Counted from the first letter of the stretch, positions 14,541-24,930 are shown. The stretch: 48,886 nucleotides of DNA from Rubrivivax sp. SCN 71-131 (GCA_001724995.1 MEFD01000032.1:1-48886), one strand, 5' to 3'. Notes: a model not told the origin generated them from the sequence alone. Program-made: numbers and translations.

Positions 14541-15909
14541 TCTTCACCTCGCCGCTTTCCTGCACCAGCCAGGACTGGATGGCGTTGTTGTGATAGATCG
14601 AGCGCGAACCGCGCACCGCGCGCAGCTGGCGGTACGTGGGCTGCACGTAGCCGCTGTCGTCGCTGGCGCGGCTCTGCACGATGGCCGGCTTGCCGTCCCA
14701 GACCCAGTCGATGTTGAAGCGCGTGAGGCACTTGCTCATCACCGGCTGCTCCAGTCGCGCGACGCGCCAGTTGCGCCCGCCATCGACGGTGACGTCGACC
14801 TTCACGACCTTGCCGCGGCCCGACCAGGCCAGGCCGCTGACGTTGTAGAAGCCCTTGTCCAGCAGCACCTGCCCGCCCGAGGGCGTGGTGACGACGCTCT
14901 TGCACTCCTGCAGGCTGGTGTACTGGCGGTGCAGGCCGTCGGGCATGAGGTCGACGTAGTGCAGGGTCTCGTCCTTGGTCGCCCAGGGCTGGTCGCCGAC
15001 CTCGATGCGGCGCAGGTACTTCACCCAGCTCACGCCCTGCACGCCAGGCACCACCAGGCGCAGCGGGTAGCCGTTCTCGGGGCGCAGCATCTCGCCGTTC
15101 TGGCCGTAGGCGACGAGCACCTCGCCGCGCTCGACCAGCTCCATCGGCACGGTGCGCGTCATGCTCGAGCCGTCGGCGCCTTCGCCGAGCACGTAGCGGG
15201 CCTTCTTGTAGTCGACGCCGCACTGGTCCAGCAGCAGGCGCAGCGGCACGCCGGTGAACTCGCTGCAGCTGAGCATGCCGTGCGTGTACTGCACGGTGGG
15301 CACGGCGACGTTGCCCCATTCCATGCCCGAGTTGGCGCCGCACTCGATGAAGTGGAAGCGGCTGGCCGAGGGCATGCGCATGATCTCGTCCATCGTGAAG
15401 ACCATGGGCCGCTTCAGCAGCGTGGGCTCGGCGGCGTTGATCATCAGCCGGTGCTTGCTCGGGTCGACGTCCCACCAGCCCTGGTGGTGACGCTCGAAGT
15501 GCAGGCCGCTGGGCGTGACGATGCCGAACAGGCTCTGCAGCGGTGCGAAGGAGACGCTGGCCTGCGCCGTCTGCGTCAGGCCCGGGCTCTGCCGGCGCTG
15601 CACGTTGGCCTCGTAGCGGGAGGGCGTGCCGTAGCCGTCGGTGACCACCGGCTGGCCCAGGCCCTTGCTGTGCTCGGGCAGCTCGAGGATGTTCGGGTCG
15701 CCGCCCGACGCCGGCACCGGGTTGGCCTGCGCGCGCGCGCGCGTCGCCGCCAGCGCCGCCGCGCCCGCGGCAGCCGACGCGAAGGCCTGGCGAATGAAGT
15801 CGCGACGTCCTGCCTTGGCCTGCGCGAAGACGGTGCGAACGCCTGCGGCGTCGACGAAGTTCTCGGGCGCCTTCTGCAGGCGACCCGACGGGGCACGGGA
15901 CGAAGACAC
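14524..15909 (-). CDS. soxC: SoxC, molybdenum-containing sulfane dehydrogenase
   Basis: This 461-residue molybdoenzyme of the sulfite oxidase family oxidises the sulfane sulfur bound to SoxY by six electrons. The Mo-ligating cysteine is Cys215 in HGMLSCSEFTG. Other family segments are FHFIECGANSGMEW, GYPLRLVVPGVQG and the C-terminal dimerisation domain (VKVDVTVDGGRNW). A Tat signal with GRRDFIRQAF lies at 34-43, which fits export after cofactor insertion. It is the first gene of the sox run. With SoxD present, complete oxidation to sulfate without sulfur globules is expected. Confidence 0.95.
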   Translation of the reverse strand: MSSSRAPSGRLQKAPENFVDAAGVRTVFAQAKAGRRDFIRQAFASAAAGAAALAATRARAQANPVPASGGDPNILELPEHSKGLGQPVVTDGYGTPSRYEANVQRRQSPGLTQTAQASVSFAPLQSLFGIVTPSGLHFERHHQGWWDVDPSKHRLMINAAEPTLLKRPMVFTMDEIMRMPSASRFHFIECGANSGMEWGNVAVPTVQYTHGMLSCSEFTGVPLRLLLDQCGVDYKKARYVLGEGADGSSMTRTVPMELVERGEVLVAYGQNGEMLRPENGYPLRLVVPGVQGVSWVKYLRRIEVGDQPWATKDETLHYVDLMPDGLHRQYTSLQECKSVVTTPSGGQVLLDKGFYNVSGLAWSGRGKVVKVDVTVDGGRNWRVARLEQPVMSKCLTRFNIDWVWDGKPAIVQSRASDDSGYVQPTYRQLRAVRGSRSIYHNNAIQSWLVQESGEVKNVQLG

Positions 15910-16371
15910 GTTCTCTCCTGGGCGGGGCGTCAGAGCACGACGACGAGGCCGTGACCTTGCGCGATATCAGCGAATGCGAATATTACGATCTTGTCGGCGA
16001 TCGTTCGTCCGGGTTTGCGCGGGGTCCGCAACCCCGGCGCCTGCGCGCGCCCATCCCCGATCGCCGGGCTGGAGCGGGAAGCCGGTGCGGGAAAATACCG
16101 ATGAGCTAGAATGCGCGCCGGGCGTCGTCTTCGACGCCCTTCGTTCATCCCCATCGACCCCTCGTCGAAGCCGGCCCTGGCGCCGGCACCTCACGGACGG
16201 CCGCACGGCCGGCAGGTCGGCGGCGATGCCGTCGCCCTGAAGCGTCAAGCCCGCCGGCCGCCATGCCGGTGCGGGCCCCGTCTCTTGCGACCGAACCCTT
16301 GCACCCCGATGGACGGGGTGCCACGCCGCGTGCGCGCCCGCGCCGCGGTGCCTTCCGTGAAAGAGCGAAAA
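15910..16371. promoter_or_regulatory. Divergent soxC/rhlE promoter region and long rhlE leader
   Basis: This 462-base stretch has no convincing gene. It holds the soxC-side operator-like site (15964-15983), a good -10 hexamer TAGAAT at 16107-16112 pointing at the helicase gene, and a perfect hairpin GGCGTCG TCTT CGACGCC at 16120-16137 just after the expected start of transcription. The transcript would thus carry a 5' leader of about 250 bases before the helicase ATG. An in-frame extension of the helicase reading frame through this leader (from 16111) is basic and low-complexity and is not believed to be protein. Confidence 0.55.
15964..15983 (-). promoter_or_regulatory. Operator-like site upstream of soxC
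   Basis: On the minus strand this reads ATATTCGCATTCGCTGATAT, with ATAT at both ends and two TTCGC blocks, similar to the site at 8875-8894. It lies 55-74 bases upstream of the soxC ATG, a normal place for a repressor site over the promoter. It is one of the few AT-rich stretches here. The ArsR-type regulator is the likely ligand (inference). Confidence 0.5.
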
Positions 16372-17697
16372 ATGAATTTCGAGACCCTGGGCCTGCATGC
16401 GGCCCTCCTGCGTGCGCTGGCCGATGCCGGCTACGACGCGCCCACGCCGGTGCAGGCGCAGGCGGTGCCCGCGGCGCTGGCCGGCGCGGACCTGATGGTG
16501 GCCTCGGCCACCGGCAGCGGCAAGACGGCGGCCTTCGTGCTGCCGGCCCTGCAGCGCCTGCTGACCGAGCGCGCCAGCGGCCGCCGCGAGACGTCCGAGC
16601 GCGGCGTGCCGCAGGGCCCGCGCGTGCTCGTGCTCGTGCCCACGCGCGAACTGGCGCTGCAGGTGGCCAAGGCGGCCATCGGCTACGGCCGCCATGTGCA
16701 GGGCCTGCGCGTGGCCACCGTCGTCGGCGGCGTGCCCTACGGCGCGCAGCTCAAGGCGCTGCGCGGGCCGCTGGACCTGCTCATCGCCACGCCCGGCCGC
16801 CTCATGGACCACATGGCCAGCGGCAAGGCGGTGCTCGGCCGCGTGCAGGTGCTGGTGCTGGACGAGGCCGACCGCATGCTCGACATGGGCTTCATCGACG
16901 ACATCCACCATATCGCGCAGGCGCTGCCGGCAGCACGCCAGACGCTGATGACCAGCGCCACCTTCGCGGGGCCCGTGGGTCGCCTGGCCGCGGAGCTGAT
17001 GCGCGAGCCGCGGCGCATCGAGGTCGATTCGCATACCGATTCGCACGCCGACATCGAACAGCGCCTGCACTGGGCGGACGACCTCGCGCACAAGAACGCG
17101 CTGCTGGACCACATCCTCACCGAGCGCGGCGTCGAGCAGGCGGTGGTCTTCACCAGCACGCAGCGCGATGCCGACTGGCTGGCCGATCGTCTGGCCGACA
17201 TGGGCCACGCGGTGGCCTCGCTGCACGGCGGCATGCCGCAGGGCCGTCGCAACCGCGTGCTGGAAGGCCTGCGTCGACGCCACCTGCGCGTGCTGGTGGC
17301 CACCGACGTGGCCGCGCGCGGCATCGACGTGCCGACCATCAGCCACGTCGTCAACTACGGTCTGCCGATGAAGGCCGAGGACTACGTGCACCGCATCGGC
17401 CGCACCGGCCGCGCGGGCCGCTCGGGCCTGGCGGTGACCCTGGCCGAGCGACGCGACTTCGGCATGATCCAGCGCATCCAGCGCTTCACGACGCAGCATA
17501 TTCCGGCGGCGACCATCGCCGGGCTCGAGCCCAAGCGGGCCGAACCCCGGCCGGCGCCCCGGCCCGCCGGCGCGCGCGGCCGCCCGGAGCGCCGGCCCGG
17601 TGCCGGCCCGCGTGGCGCCAGGCCGCAGGGCCGGTCGGCGGCGGGCGGCGCGGGCGCGCGCAGCGGCAAGCCGCCGCAGGGCCCGCGCCCGCGCTGA
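16372..17697 (+). CDS. DEAD-box RNA helicase, RhlE-like
   Basis: This 441-residue ATP-dependent RNA helicase has all the core motifs: ASATGSGKT (I), PTRELALQ (Ia), TPGRL (Ib), VLDEADRMLDMGF (II), SAT (III), VVFTSTQRD (IV), VATDVAARGID (V) and HRIGRTGRAGR (VI). The Q-motif region FETLGLHAALLRALADAGYDAPTPVQ starts the protein. The C-terminal tail is Arg/Gly/Pro-rich, typical of RhlE-type proteins that bind RNA non-specifically. The start is ATG 16372, preceded by a purine-rich stretch. Such genes often respond to cold; the long leader would fit post-transcriptional control. Confidence 0.93.
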   Translation: MNFETLGLHAALLRALADAGYDAPTPVQAQAVPAALAGADLMVASATGSGKTAAFVLPALQRLLTERASGRRETSERGVPQGPRVLVLVPTRELALQVAKAAIGYGRHVQGLRVATVVGGVPYGAQLKALRGPLDLLIATPGRLMDHMASGKAVLGRVQVLVLDEADRMLDMGFIDDIHHIAQALPAARQTLMTSATFAGPVGRLAAELMREPRRIEVDSHTDSHADIEQRLHWADDLAHKNALLDHILTERGVEQAVVFTSTQRDADWLADRLADMGHAVASLHGGMPQGRRNRVLEGLRRRHLRVLVATDVAARGIDVPTISHVVNYGLPMKAEDYVHRIGRTGRAGRSGLAVTLAERRDFGMIQRIQRFTTQHIPAATIAGLEPKRAEPRPAPRPAGARGRPERRPGAGPRGARPQGRSAAGGAGARSGKPPQGPRPR

Positions 17698-17717
17698 GCC
17701 GCCGGCGCGGCGCTCAG
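17694..17717. terminator. Inverted repeat overlapping two converging stop codons
   Basis: CTGAGC-CGCC and GGCG-CTCAG form an imperfect stem covering the stop codons of the helicase (plus strand) and of the isomerase (minus strand). It could end transcription from both sides. There is no T-run. Confidence 0.4.
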
Positions 17718-18070
17718 ACCGCGAGCAGGTCGACCTCGAACACCAGCGTCGCGTTCGGCGGGATCACGCCGCCGGCGCCGCGCGCGCCGTAGCCCAGGTC
17801 GGCAGGGATCAGCAGCACGCGCGTGCCGCCGACCTTCATGCCCTGCACGCCTTCGTCCCAGCCGCGGATGACGTGGCCGGCGCCGAGCGCAAAGGCGAAG
17901 GGGCTGCCGCGGTCCTTGCTGGAGTCGAACTTGCGCCCGCGCCCGCCTTCGGCCGCCGCGTCGTGCAGCCAGCCGGTGTAGTGCACCTGCACGTGCTGGC
18001 CGGCCTTGGCCTCGGCGCCGTCCCCGGCGATCGTGTCCTCGTACTGCAGGCCCGAAGGGGTGGTGTTCAT
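17714..18070 (-). CDS. FKBP-type peptidyl-prolyl cis-trans isomerase
   Basis: This 118-residue single-domain FKBP speeds proline isomerisation during protein folding. The family core is plain: VQVHYTGWL, KFDSSKDRGSPFAFALG, VIRGWDEGVQGMKVGG, LLIPADLGYG and IPPNATLVFEVDLL. It has no signal peptide, so it is cytoplasmic. The start ATG 18068-18070 opens MNTTPSGLQYEDTI, the usual beginning of this subfamily; the longer frame upstream is spurious. Confidence 0.92.
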   Translation of the reverse strand: MNTTPSGLQYEDTIAGDGAEAKAGQHVQVHYTGWLHDAAAEGGRGRKFDSSKDRGSPFAFALGAGHVIRGWDEGVQGMKVGGTRVLLIPADLGYGARGAGGVIPPNATLVFEVDLLAV

Positions 18071-18144
18071 CGTTCGTCCTCGGTGGATGGCTGGCAAGGG
18101 CGACGATGATCGCATGCGGCGATGGCCGCAGCCGCTGGCCGGCT

Positions 18145-19260
18145 TCAGGCGATCACCGCCACCGCCTTGACCTGGGCCCAGACCTGCGCGCCCGGCGCGA
18201 GCTGCAGGGCGTGGACCGCGCGCCGCGTCAGCCGCGCCAGCAGCGCCGAGTCGCCACACGACAGGCGCACCAGCGCCTGCGAGGGATCGGCGCTCTCGGT
18301 GATCGACTGCACGATCGCCGGCAGGTGGTTCTGGATGCTCGTCTGCTCCGGTGGCTGCAGCTGCACGCTGACGTCGCGCGCGAGCACGCGCAGGCGCACG
18401 GCCTGGCCGATCGCATGCCCGCCATCGCGCACCCAGAAGCTGCCGCCCTCGAAGGCCGCGCGCACCAGGTGCCAGCGCTCGTCGCGTTCGATCACCCGGG
18501 CGCGCAGCAGGGCGCCGGCGTCGTCGCCGACGACGACCGGTCCTTGCACGTCGGCCAGCACCTCGGCCACCGCGCCGACGGCGCGGACCCGACCGGCCTC
18601 GAGCACGACGAGCTGATCGGCCAACCGCGCCACCTCCTCCGCCGCGTGGGTGACGTAGAGCATGGGGATGCGCAGTTCGTCGCGCAGCCGCTCCAGCCAG
18701 GGCAGGATGTCCTGCCGGCGCGCGTGGTCGAGTGCGGCCATCGGCTCGTCGAGCAGGAGCAGCCGCGGCTGCGTCGCCAGCGCGCGCGCGATCGCCACGC
18801 GCTGGCGCTCGCCGCCGGAGAGTGCGCCCACGCGCCGATCGAGCAGCGCGGCTATGCCCAGCAGCTCGATCGCCGCCTGCAGCGCGGCGCCCGCACCCGA
18901 GCCCGCGCCGCGGCGCAGCCCGTACTCGAGATTGCGCCGCACGTCCAGGTGCTCGAACAGGCTTGCCTCCTGGAACACGTAGCCGAGGTCGCGCCGCCAG
19001 GTCGGCCGCCGCAGCCCGGCCTCGTCGTCCTGCCAGACTTCGCTGCCGATGCGCACCAGGCCGCGCGCCTGGGGCTCGAGCCCGGCCACGCAGCGCAGCA
19101 CCGAGGTCTTGCCGCAGCCCGAGGGGCCGAAGAGCACCGAGATGCCGCGCCCGGGCAGCGTCAGGTCGAGCGCGAGTTCGAACGCCGGCCGGCGCAGCCC
19201 CAGGCGCAGGCGCAGGCCGCGGCCCGCCTCGCCTTCGGGCCCGCGTCGGTCTGCACTCAT
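18145..19260 (-). CDS. modC: ModC, molybdate ABC transporter ATPase
   Basis: This 371-residue ATPase has Walker A GPSGCGKT at about 44-51, signature [15 protein letters not shown], Walker [13 protein letters not shown] and H-loop YVTHAAEE. The C-terminal third is a TOBE/Mop domain ([14 protein letters not shown]...[15 protein letters not shown]), which binds molybdate and is diagnostic for ModC. It energises uptake through ModB. The start ATG 19258-19260 overlaps the modB stop (ATGA). Confidence 0.95.
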   Translation of the reverse strand: MSADRRGPEGEAGRGLRLRLGLRRPAFELALDLTLPGRGISVLFGPSGCGKTSVLRCVAGLEPQARGLVRIGSEVWQDDEAGLRRPTWRRDLGYVFQEASLFEHLDVRRNLEYGLRRGAGSGAGAALQAAIELLGIAALLDRRVGALSGGERQRVAIARALATQPRLLLLDEPMAALDHARRQDILPWLERLRDELRIPMLYVTHAAEEVARLADQLVVLEAGRVRAVGAVAEVLADVQGPVVVGDDAGALLRARVIERDERWHLVRAAFEGGSFWVRDGGHAIGQAVRLRVLARDVSVQLQPPEQTSIQNHLPAIVQSITESADPSQALVRLSCGDSALLARLTRRAVHALQLAPGAQVWAQVKAVAVIA

Positions 19261-19940
19261 GGCAGCAGCCGATCGTTGGCGCGCTTCATCAGCGCCAGCC
19301 CCAGCAGCACGGCGAAGGAGAAGGCGAGCATGGCGCCGGCCAGCCAGTGCGCCTGGCTGTATTCCATCGCCTCCACATGGCCGTAGATCTGCGTCGAGAC
19401 GACACGCGTGCGGCCCGGGATGTTGCCGCCGATCATCAGCACGACGCCGAACTCGCCCACGGTGTGCGCGAAGCTGAGGATGGCCGCAGTGATCAGGCCG
19501 GGGCGCGCCAGCGGCAGCGCCACGCTGACGAAGGCATCGAGCGGGCGTGCGCGCAGCGTCGCCGCGACCTCGAGCGGCCGTCGCCCGATGGCCTCGAAGG
19601 CATGCTGGATCGGCTGCACCGCGAATGGCAGCGAGTAGACGATCGAGCCGATCAGCAGGCCGGTGAAGCTGAAGGACAGGATGCCCAGGCCGAGCGCCTG
19701 CGTGAGACGACCCAGCGGCCCCTCGGGCCCCATCGCCACCAGCAGGTAGAAGCCCAGCACCGTGGGCGGCAGCACCAGCGGCAGCGTGACGAGCGCGCCG
19801 ATCGGCGCCCGCCAGCGCGAGCGCGTCTGCGACAGCCACCAGGCCAGCGGCGTGGCCAGCACGAGCAGGACGGCGGTGGTGCTCGCGGCCAGGACCAGCG
19901 TCAGCCGCACAGCCTGCAGCGATTCGTCGGAAAGCGGCAT
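19257..19940 (-). CDS. modB: ModB, molybdate ABC transporter permease
   Basis: This 227-residue inner-membrane permease has about five hydrophobic helices, for example [24 protein letters not shown] at the start and [18 protein letters not shown] at the end. The EAA loop that contacts ModC reads [25 protein letters not shown], and the ModB-typical [18 protein letters not shown] follows. It forms the channel for molybdate and sits between modA and modC. Confidence 0.95.
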   Translation of the reverse strand: MPLSDESLQAVRLTLVLAASTTAVLLVLATPLAWWLSQTRSRWRAPIGALVTLPLVLPPTVLGFYLLVAMGPEGPLGRLTQALGLGILSFSFTGLLIGSIVYSLPFAVQPIQHAFEAIGRRPLEVAATLRARPLDAFVSVALPLARPGLITAAILSFAHTVGEFGVVLMIGGNIPGRTRVVSTQIYGHVEAMEYSQAHWLAGAMLAFSFAVLLGLALMKRANDRLLP

Positions 19941-19975
19941 GGTCGGACTCGGGCGCCGCGGCGCAGGTCGGGGGA

Positions 19976-20848
<873 letters not shown>

Positions 20849-20850
20849 TC

Positions 20851-21615
20851 ATGAAGCCCATCCCGCTGGACCTGACCCAGGCGCTCGGCCACGAGGCCAG
20901 CGACAAGCGCATCGACATCCTGCGCCGCATCGGGCAGGCGGGGTCGATCTCCGAGGCCGCGCGCGCTGCCGGCGTGAGCTACAAGGCGGCCTGGCAGGCG
21001 CTGGAGACGCTGAGCAATCTGGCCGGCGCCGAGCTGGTGGAGAAGGTCGTCGGCGGCAGCGGCGGCGGCGGCGCGCAGCTCACGCCCGACGGTCAGCGCC
21101 TGCTGCGCGCGGCCGAGGAGCTCGCCGCGGCGCGCGCCGCCGTGCTGTCGCGCCTGGGCCGAGTGGCCGAAGACCTGGGCGCGCCGACGCGGCTCGGCCT
21201 GGGCCTGCGCACCAGCATGCGCAACCAGCTGCCCTGCACCGTGCAGGCGCTCGAGCACCGCGGGGCGGCGGTGACGGTGCGGCTGGCGCTGCCCGAGGGC
21301 AGCCTGCTGCGCTCGCGCATCACGGCCGAGAGTGCCGAGCTGCTGGCGCTGCGCCCGGGGGCGGCCGTGCTGGCCCTGTGCAAGGCCACTGCCGTCACCA
21401 TCGCCGGCCGCTGCCGCGCCCGCGCCGGCCTCAATCGCCTGGCCGGCGTGGTCACGCGCGCCTCGGGCTCGGCCGCCGACAAGGAGGTCTCGCTGCGCCT
21501 GGCCGCGGGCATCCAGCTCGTGGGCTTCAGCCGCGCAGGAGAGCCGCTGCGCATCGGCAGCGCGGCCGTGGCCGCGGTCGACGAGTCGGCGGTCGCCATC
21601 GCCGTGGCGGACTGA
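20851..21615 (+). CDS. modE: ModE, molybdate-responsive regulator
   Basis: This 254-residue protein has the ModE N-terminal winged helix (RIDILRRIGQAGSISEAARAAGVSYKAAWQALETL) with its Gly-rich wing (VVGGSGGGGAQLTPDG), then a di-Mop molybdate-binding region in two halves: SMRNQLPCTVQAL...VTVRLALPEGSLLRSRIT and RCRARAGLNRLAGVVTRA...LRLAAGIQLVGF. It represses molybdate uptake when molybdate is plentiful. It is divergent from modABC. Confidence 0.94.
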   Translation: MKPIPLDLTQALGHEASDKRIDILRRIGQAGSISEAARAAGVSYKAAWQALETLSNLAGAELVEKVVGGSGGGGAQLTPDGQRLLRAAEELAAARAAVLSRLGRVAEDLGAPTRLGLGLRTSMRNQLPCTVQALEHRGAAVTVRLALPEGSLLRSRITAESAELLALRPGAAVLALCKATAVTIAGRCRARAGLNRLAGVVTRASGSAADKEVSLRLAAGIQLVGFSRAGEPLRIGSAAVAAVDESAVAIAVAD

Positions 21616-21635
21616 CGCCGCCGCGGGCCGCCGCC

Positions 21636-22535
21636 TCAGGCCGGGCGCCAGGGCCAGGCCTGCACCGCGGCGGCCAGCCAGTCGGCGAGGGTCGGGCCGG
21701 GCAGCACGGGCAGGCCGAGCGCCTCGGCCGCGCCTTGCAGCGCGGCACGCGGATCGCGCAGGTCCAGCGCCTGCGCGCCGGTCTGCTTGCTGAGCTTCTG
21801 CCCGTCCGCGGCGCGCACGAGCGGCGTGTGCAGGTAGGCCGGCGTGGCGACGCCGAGGGCCCGCTGCAGCAGGATCTGGCGCGGCGTGTTGTCGGCGAGG
21901 TCCTCGCCGCGCACGATGTGGCTGATGCCTTGTGCGGCGTCGTCGACGACGACGGCGAGCTGGTAGGTGGACTGCCCGTCGGCGCGGCGCAGCACGAAGT
22001 CGCCGACCTCGTGCGTCACGTCCTGCTGCTGCGGCCCCAGGCGCCGGTCGACCCAGTGCAGCACGCCGGCGTGACCGCCCGCGTCGGTGCGCAGCCGCCA
22101 GCTGCGGATCCCCCGGTCGCCGACGCCGGCGCGGCAGGTGCCGGGGTAGACGCGCTCGCCGCTGCGCCGGTGCGCGATGCCGCGTGCCGCGAGGGCGGCG
22201 TCGATGTCCTTGCGCGTGCAGGCGCAGGGATAGGCGTGGCCCGCGGCCAGCAGCCGCTCGAGGGCCTGCGCATAGAGAGGCTCGCGCACCGATTGGCGCA
22301 GCGGCGGCTCGTCGGGGTGCAGGCCGCAGCGCGCCAGCTGCTCGAGGATGACGTGCTCCAGCCCCGGCCGGCACCGCTCGCGGTCGACGTCCTCGAGGCG
22401 CAGCAGCCAGCGCCCGCCGTGCGCGCGCGCGTCCAGCCAGCTCGCCAGGGCGGCGACCAGCGAACCCGCGTGCAGGGGCCCGGTGGGCGAAGGCGCGAAG
22501 CGGCCGCGGTAGTGGGAGCGGCTGCCCGGGCTCAC
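21636..22535 (-). CDS. gluQ: Glutamyl-Q tRNA(Asp) synthetase
   Basis: This 299-residue paralogue of the GluRS catalytic domain attaches glutamate to the queuosine base of tRNA-Asp. It has the class I HIGH-like motif ([19 protein letters not shown]), the zinc-site-like Cys residues (CACTRKDID...YPGTCRAG) and the KLSKQ motif ([10 protein letters not shown]), but no anticodon-binding domain, as expected. A GTG start (22533-22535) overlapping the LysR stop (GTGA) is preferred over an ATG inside the LysR gene. It is convergent with modE. Confidence 0.9.
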   Translation of the reverse strand: MSPGSRSHYRGRFAPSPTGPLHAGSLVAALASWLDARAHGGRWLLRLEDVDRERCRPGLEHVILEQLARCGLHPDEPPLRQSVREPLYAQALERLLAAGHAYPCACTRKDIDAALAARGIAHRRSGERVYPGTCRAGVGDRGIRSWRLRTDAGGHAGVLHWVDRRLGPQQQDVTHEVGDFVLRRADGQSTYQLAVVVDDAAQGISHIVRGEDLADNTPRQILLQRALGVATPAYLHTPLVRAADGQKLSKQTGAQALDLRDPRAALQGAAEALGLPVLPGPTLADWLAAAVQAWPWRPA

Positions 22536-23524
22536 TGCGCGCAGTCGAGCAGCGCGCTGCGCGTGGTGGCGCTGCCCAGCTGCTGCAGCCACCAGCCCAG
22601 CGCCAGGCCCGAGGGGGGACGGCGGCGTACGCCGCGGGCATCGACGCTGCAGCGCCAGGCGTAGCCCAGCGACGCGCGCAGCATGCCGCGCCGCGTCTCC
22701 TTGCGCACGAGCTCGCCGGCCTCGAGCAGTGCGCGCACGAGGTGCTGCGGCACGAAGCCCGAGCCCAGGCCGCGGCGCAGCGCCTCGATCTTGTCGGCCA
22801 TGCTGTTGACGGTCAGCACCTCCTGCCCGGGCAGCAGGTTGAGCGTGCGCGGCGAGAGGCGTTGCGCCGAGTCGGCGACGGCGATGGCGCGGTGGTGCAC
22901 GAGGATGGCGTCGTCGATCGGCCCCTCGTGCCGGGCCAGCGGATGCGTCGGCGCCACGACGAAGGCGAAGAGCATCTCGCCCAACGGCTCGATGGCCACG
23001 CCCGGCGGCGGCTCGCGATCGTGCTCGATGCCGATGGCGAGATCCGCCTGCCCGCTGACCAGCGCCTCCCAGGTGCCCGAGAGCACCTCGGTGCGCAGGC
23101 GCAGCCGCGTCCCCGGGCCGCCCGCGCCCGCGGCGCCGCTGCGTCCGTGCGGGTCGAGCGTGAAGAAGGCTTCGCAGAGCTCGAAGAGGATGCGGCGGCT
23201 GATGACGTCGTCGGCGACGACGGTCAGCTCGCCCTCCCAGCCGGTGGCCACGCGGCGCACGCGGTTGGCCACGGCGTCGATCTCGCTGAGGAGACGGCGG
23301 CCCTCCTGCAGCAGTTCCTCGCCGGCGGCGGTGAGCCGCGCCTGGCGCGAGCTGCGGTCGAAGAGCAGCACGTCCAGCGCCTCCTCGAGCTGGCGCACGC
23401 TGTAGGTCAGTGCCGAAGGCACCTTGCCGAGCTCGCGCGCCGCCGCCGCGAAGCTGCCGCTGCGCGCGATGGTGTCCATCATCACCAGCGCATCCGGGGT
23501 CAGGGCGAGGCGGCGTTCGCTCAT
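22532..23524 (-). CDS. LysR-family transcriptional regulator
   Basis: This 330-residue regulator has the N-terminal LysR HTH ([36 protein letters not shown]) and a periplasmic-binding-like effector domain ([12 protein letters not shown]...DLAIGIEH...[24 protein letters not shown]...[12 protein letters not shown]). The arrangement is like YhaJ/AllS-type regulators. It is divergent from the pirin gene, the typical position of a LysR regulator relative to its target, so it probably controls the pirin gene. The effector is unknown. Confidence 0.9.
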   Translation of the reverse strand: MSERRLALTPDALVMMDTIARSGSFAAAARELGKVPSALTYSVRQLEEALDVLLFDRSSRQARLTAAGEELLQEGRRLLSEIDAVANRVRRVATGWEGELTVVADDVISRRILFELCEAFFTLDPHGRSGAAGAGGPGTRLRLRTEVLSGTWEALVSGQADLAIGIEHDREPPPGVAIEPLGEMLFAFVVAPTHPLARHEGPIDDAILVHHRAIAVADSAQRLSPRTLNLLPGQEVLTVNSMADKIEALRRGLGSGFVPQHLVRALLEAGELVRKETRRGMLRASLGYAWRCSVDARGVRRRPPSGLALGWWLQQLGSATTRSALLDCAQ

Positions 23525-23560
23525 GGACGTGGCTTGTTCGGACCCGCGCTGCGGTGGTGC

Positions 23561-23575
23561 TTCATCTTATTTGAA
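23561..23575. promoter_or_regulatory. LysR-type box in the lysR/pirin intergenic region
   Basis: TTCATCTTATTTGAA is a dyad (TTCA-N7-TGAA) containing a T-N11-A core, the usual LysR recognition form. Downstream, TTCATC (23598) and TACATT (23621), 17 bases apart, could be the -35 and -10 of the pirin promoter. The box thus lies just upstream of that promoter. Confidence 0.5.
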
Positions 23576-23656
23576 CGCAGGGATCGATGCGGGCCGCTTC
23601 ATCGACCGGGTGCTGCGACCTACATTGTCTGCATCGAGACTCAAGGAGCACCGAAC

Positions 23657-24379
23657 ATGATCACGCTGCGCAAGGCGGACGAGCGCGGACACGCCCGGCA
23701 CGGCTGGCTGGAGAGCTGGCACAGCTTCTCCTTCGCCGATTACCACGACCCGGCGCACATGGGCGTGGGCAACCTGCGCGTCATCAACGACGACCGCATC
23801 CAGCCCGGCACCGGCTTCGGCAGGCACGGCCACCGCGACATGGAGATCGTCAGCTATGTCCTGGAGGGCGCGCTCGCGCATCAGGACAGCATGGGCAACG
23901 GCCAGGCCGGCAGCGCCAATGCCGGGGTGATCCGCCCCGGCGACGTGCAGCGCATGAGTGCGGGCAGTGGCGTGCTGCACAGCGAGTTCAACCACTCGAA
24001 AGAGGCGCTCACGCACTTTCTGCAGATCTGGATCCTGCCCAGCGAGCGCGGCATCGCACCGGGCTACGAGCAGAAGCACTTCGACGAGTCGGGCAAGCGC
24101 GGTCGGCTGCGGCTCATCGCCTCGCCCGACGGCGAGGAGGGTTCGGTGACCATCCACGCGGATGCGCGCGTCTACGCCGGGCTCTTCGACGGCGAGGAGC
24201 GTGCCGGGATGGCGCTCGAACCCGGACGGCCGGCGTACGTGCACCTGGCGCGCGGCGCGCTCGAAGTCAACGGCCTGCGCCTGTCCGCGGGTGACGCGCT
24301 GACGCTGCGCGACGAAGCGAGCCTGCAGCTTGCGCACGGCGACGAAGCCGAGGTGCTGGTCTTCCTTCTGGCGCCGTAG
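23657..24379 (+). CDS. Pirin family protein (bicupin, YhaK/quercetinase-like)
   Basis: This 240-residue bicupin has the pirin metal-binding segment GFGRHGHRDMEIVSYVLEGALAHQDS with two His and a Glu, then RPGDVQRMSAGSGVLHSEFNH carrying the last His. The opening MITLRKADERGHARHGWLESWHSFSFADYHDP is typical of the family. Members have quercetin dioxygenase activity in vitro or act as redox or electrophile-responsive proteins. The start ATG 23657 has AAGGAG nine bases upstream. Confidence 0.93.
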   Translation: MITLRKADERGHARHGWLESWHSFSFADYHDPAHMGVGNLRVINDDRIQPGTGFGRHGHRDMEIVSYVLEGALAHQDSMGNGQAGSANAGVIRPGDVQRMSAGSGVLHSEFNHSKEALTHFLQIWILPSERGIAPGYEQKHFDESGKRGRLRLIASPDGEEGSVTIHADARVYAGLFDGEERAGMALEPGRPAYVHLARGALEVNGLRLSAGDALTLRDEASLQLAHGDEAEVLVFLLAP

Positions 24380-24422
24380 CACGGCGCCGGGCAGGCCGCA
24401 GGCCGACCGCGCGCGCCTGCGT

Positions 24423-24803
24423 TCAGAGCTGGGTGGATGTCGCGGTCACCCGCACGACCAGGGCTCCGCGCGCCCAGGGGAACTTCTGGCGCACCCGCTC
24501 AAGGTCGTCGCCGGCGATCACGACCTCGCCCTGGCCTTCGATCACGCAGCCCTGGCCGGGGCTGCGCGTGCCCTGCACCTTGCGCGAGGCGACCATCAAC
24601 TGGATGCGTGCGTCGGCGCGCAGGTTCTGCTCCGTGCGCTGGAAGCGGCCGATGGGAAAGAGCACTGTCTCGCCGGCTTCGTCGATCAGCATGTAGTTGC
24701 CCCAGTGCCCCGCGAGATGCGGCCCCTGCGGGCCGTGGGTCACGATGCACACGTACTCGGTCGCGTCGCTGACTTCGCGACACACGCCTTCGATCCTCGC
24801 CAT
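24423..24803 (-). CDS. Pyridoxamine 5'-phosphate oxidase-like flavin-binding protein
   Basis: This 126-residue split-barrel protein has WGNYMLIDEAGETVLFPIGRFQRTEQNLRADARIQLMVASRKVQG and GCVIEGQGEVVIAG, the strands that bind FMN or a related cofactor in the PNPOx-like superfamily. It is much shorter than true PdxH and lacks its C-terminal part, so a specific reaction cannot be named. The start is ATG 24801-24803; the longer frame upstream is unlikely. Confidence 0.75.
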   Translation of the reverse strand: MARIEGVCREVSDATEYVCIVTHGPQGPHLAGHWGNYMLIDEAGETVLFPIGRFQRTEQNLRADARIQLMVASRKVQGTRSPGQGCVIEGQGEVVIAGDDLERVRQKFPWARGALVVRVTATSTQL

Positions 24804-24930
24804 GATTGCCCTCCGCGAAAGCGCGAACGATAGGGCTCCTGCAGCCCCTGCGCGTACGCGCAGGCGTCCGAAACGCAGAGAGTTTGCGGTGTTGCAAAGG
24901 GTGGTGCAAAAGGGGCCGGCGCGCGCGCCC

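Noticed and set aside
16111..16371. N-terminal extension of the helicase by 87 residues
   Set aside because: The extension is basic, low-complexity and overlaps the likely -10; the family start is MNFETLGL at 16372.
22742..23656. N-terminal extension of the pirin frame across the LysR gene
   Set aside because: It is antisense to LysR; the pirin start at 23657 has a good Shine-Dalgarno.
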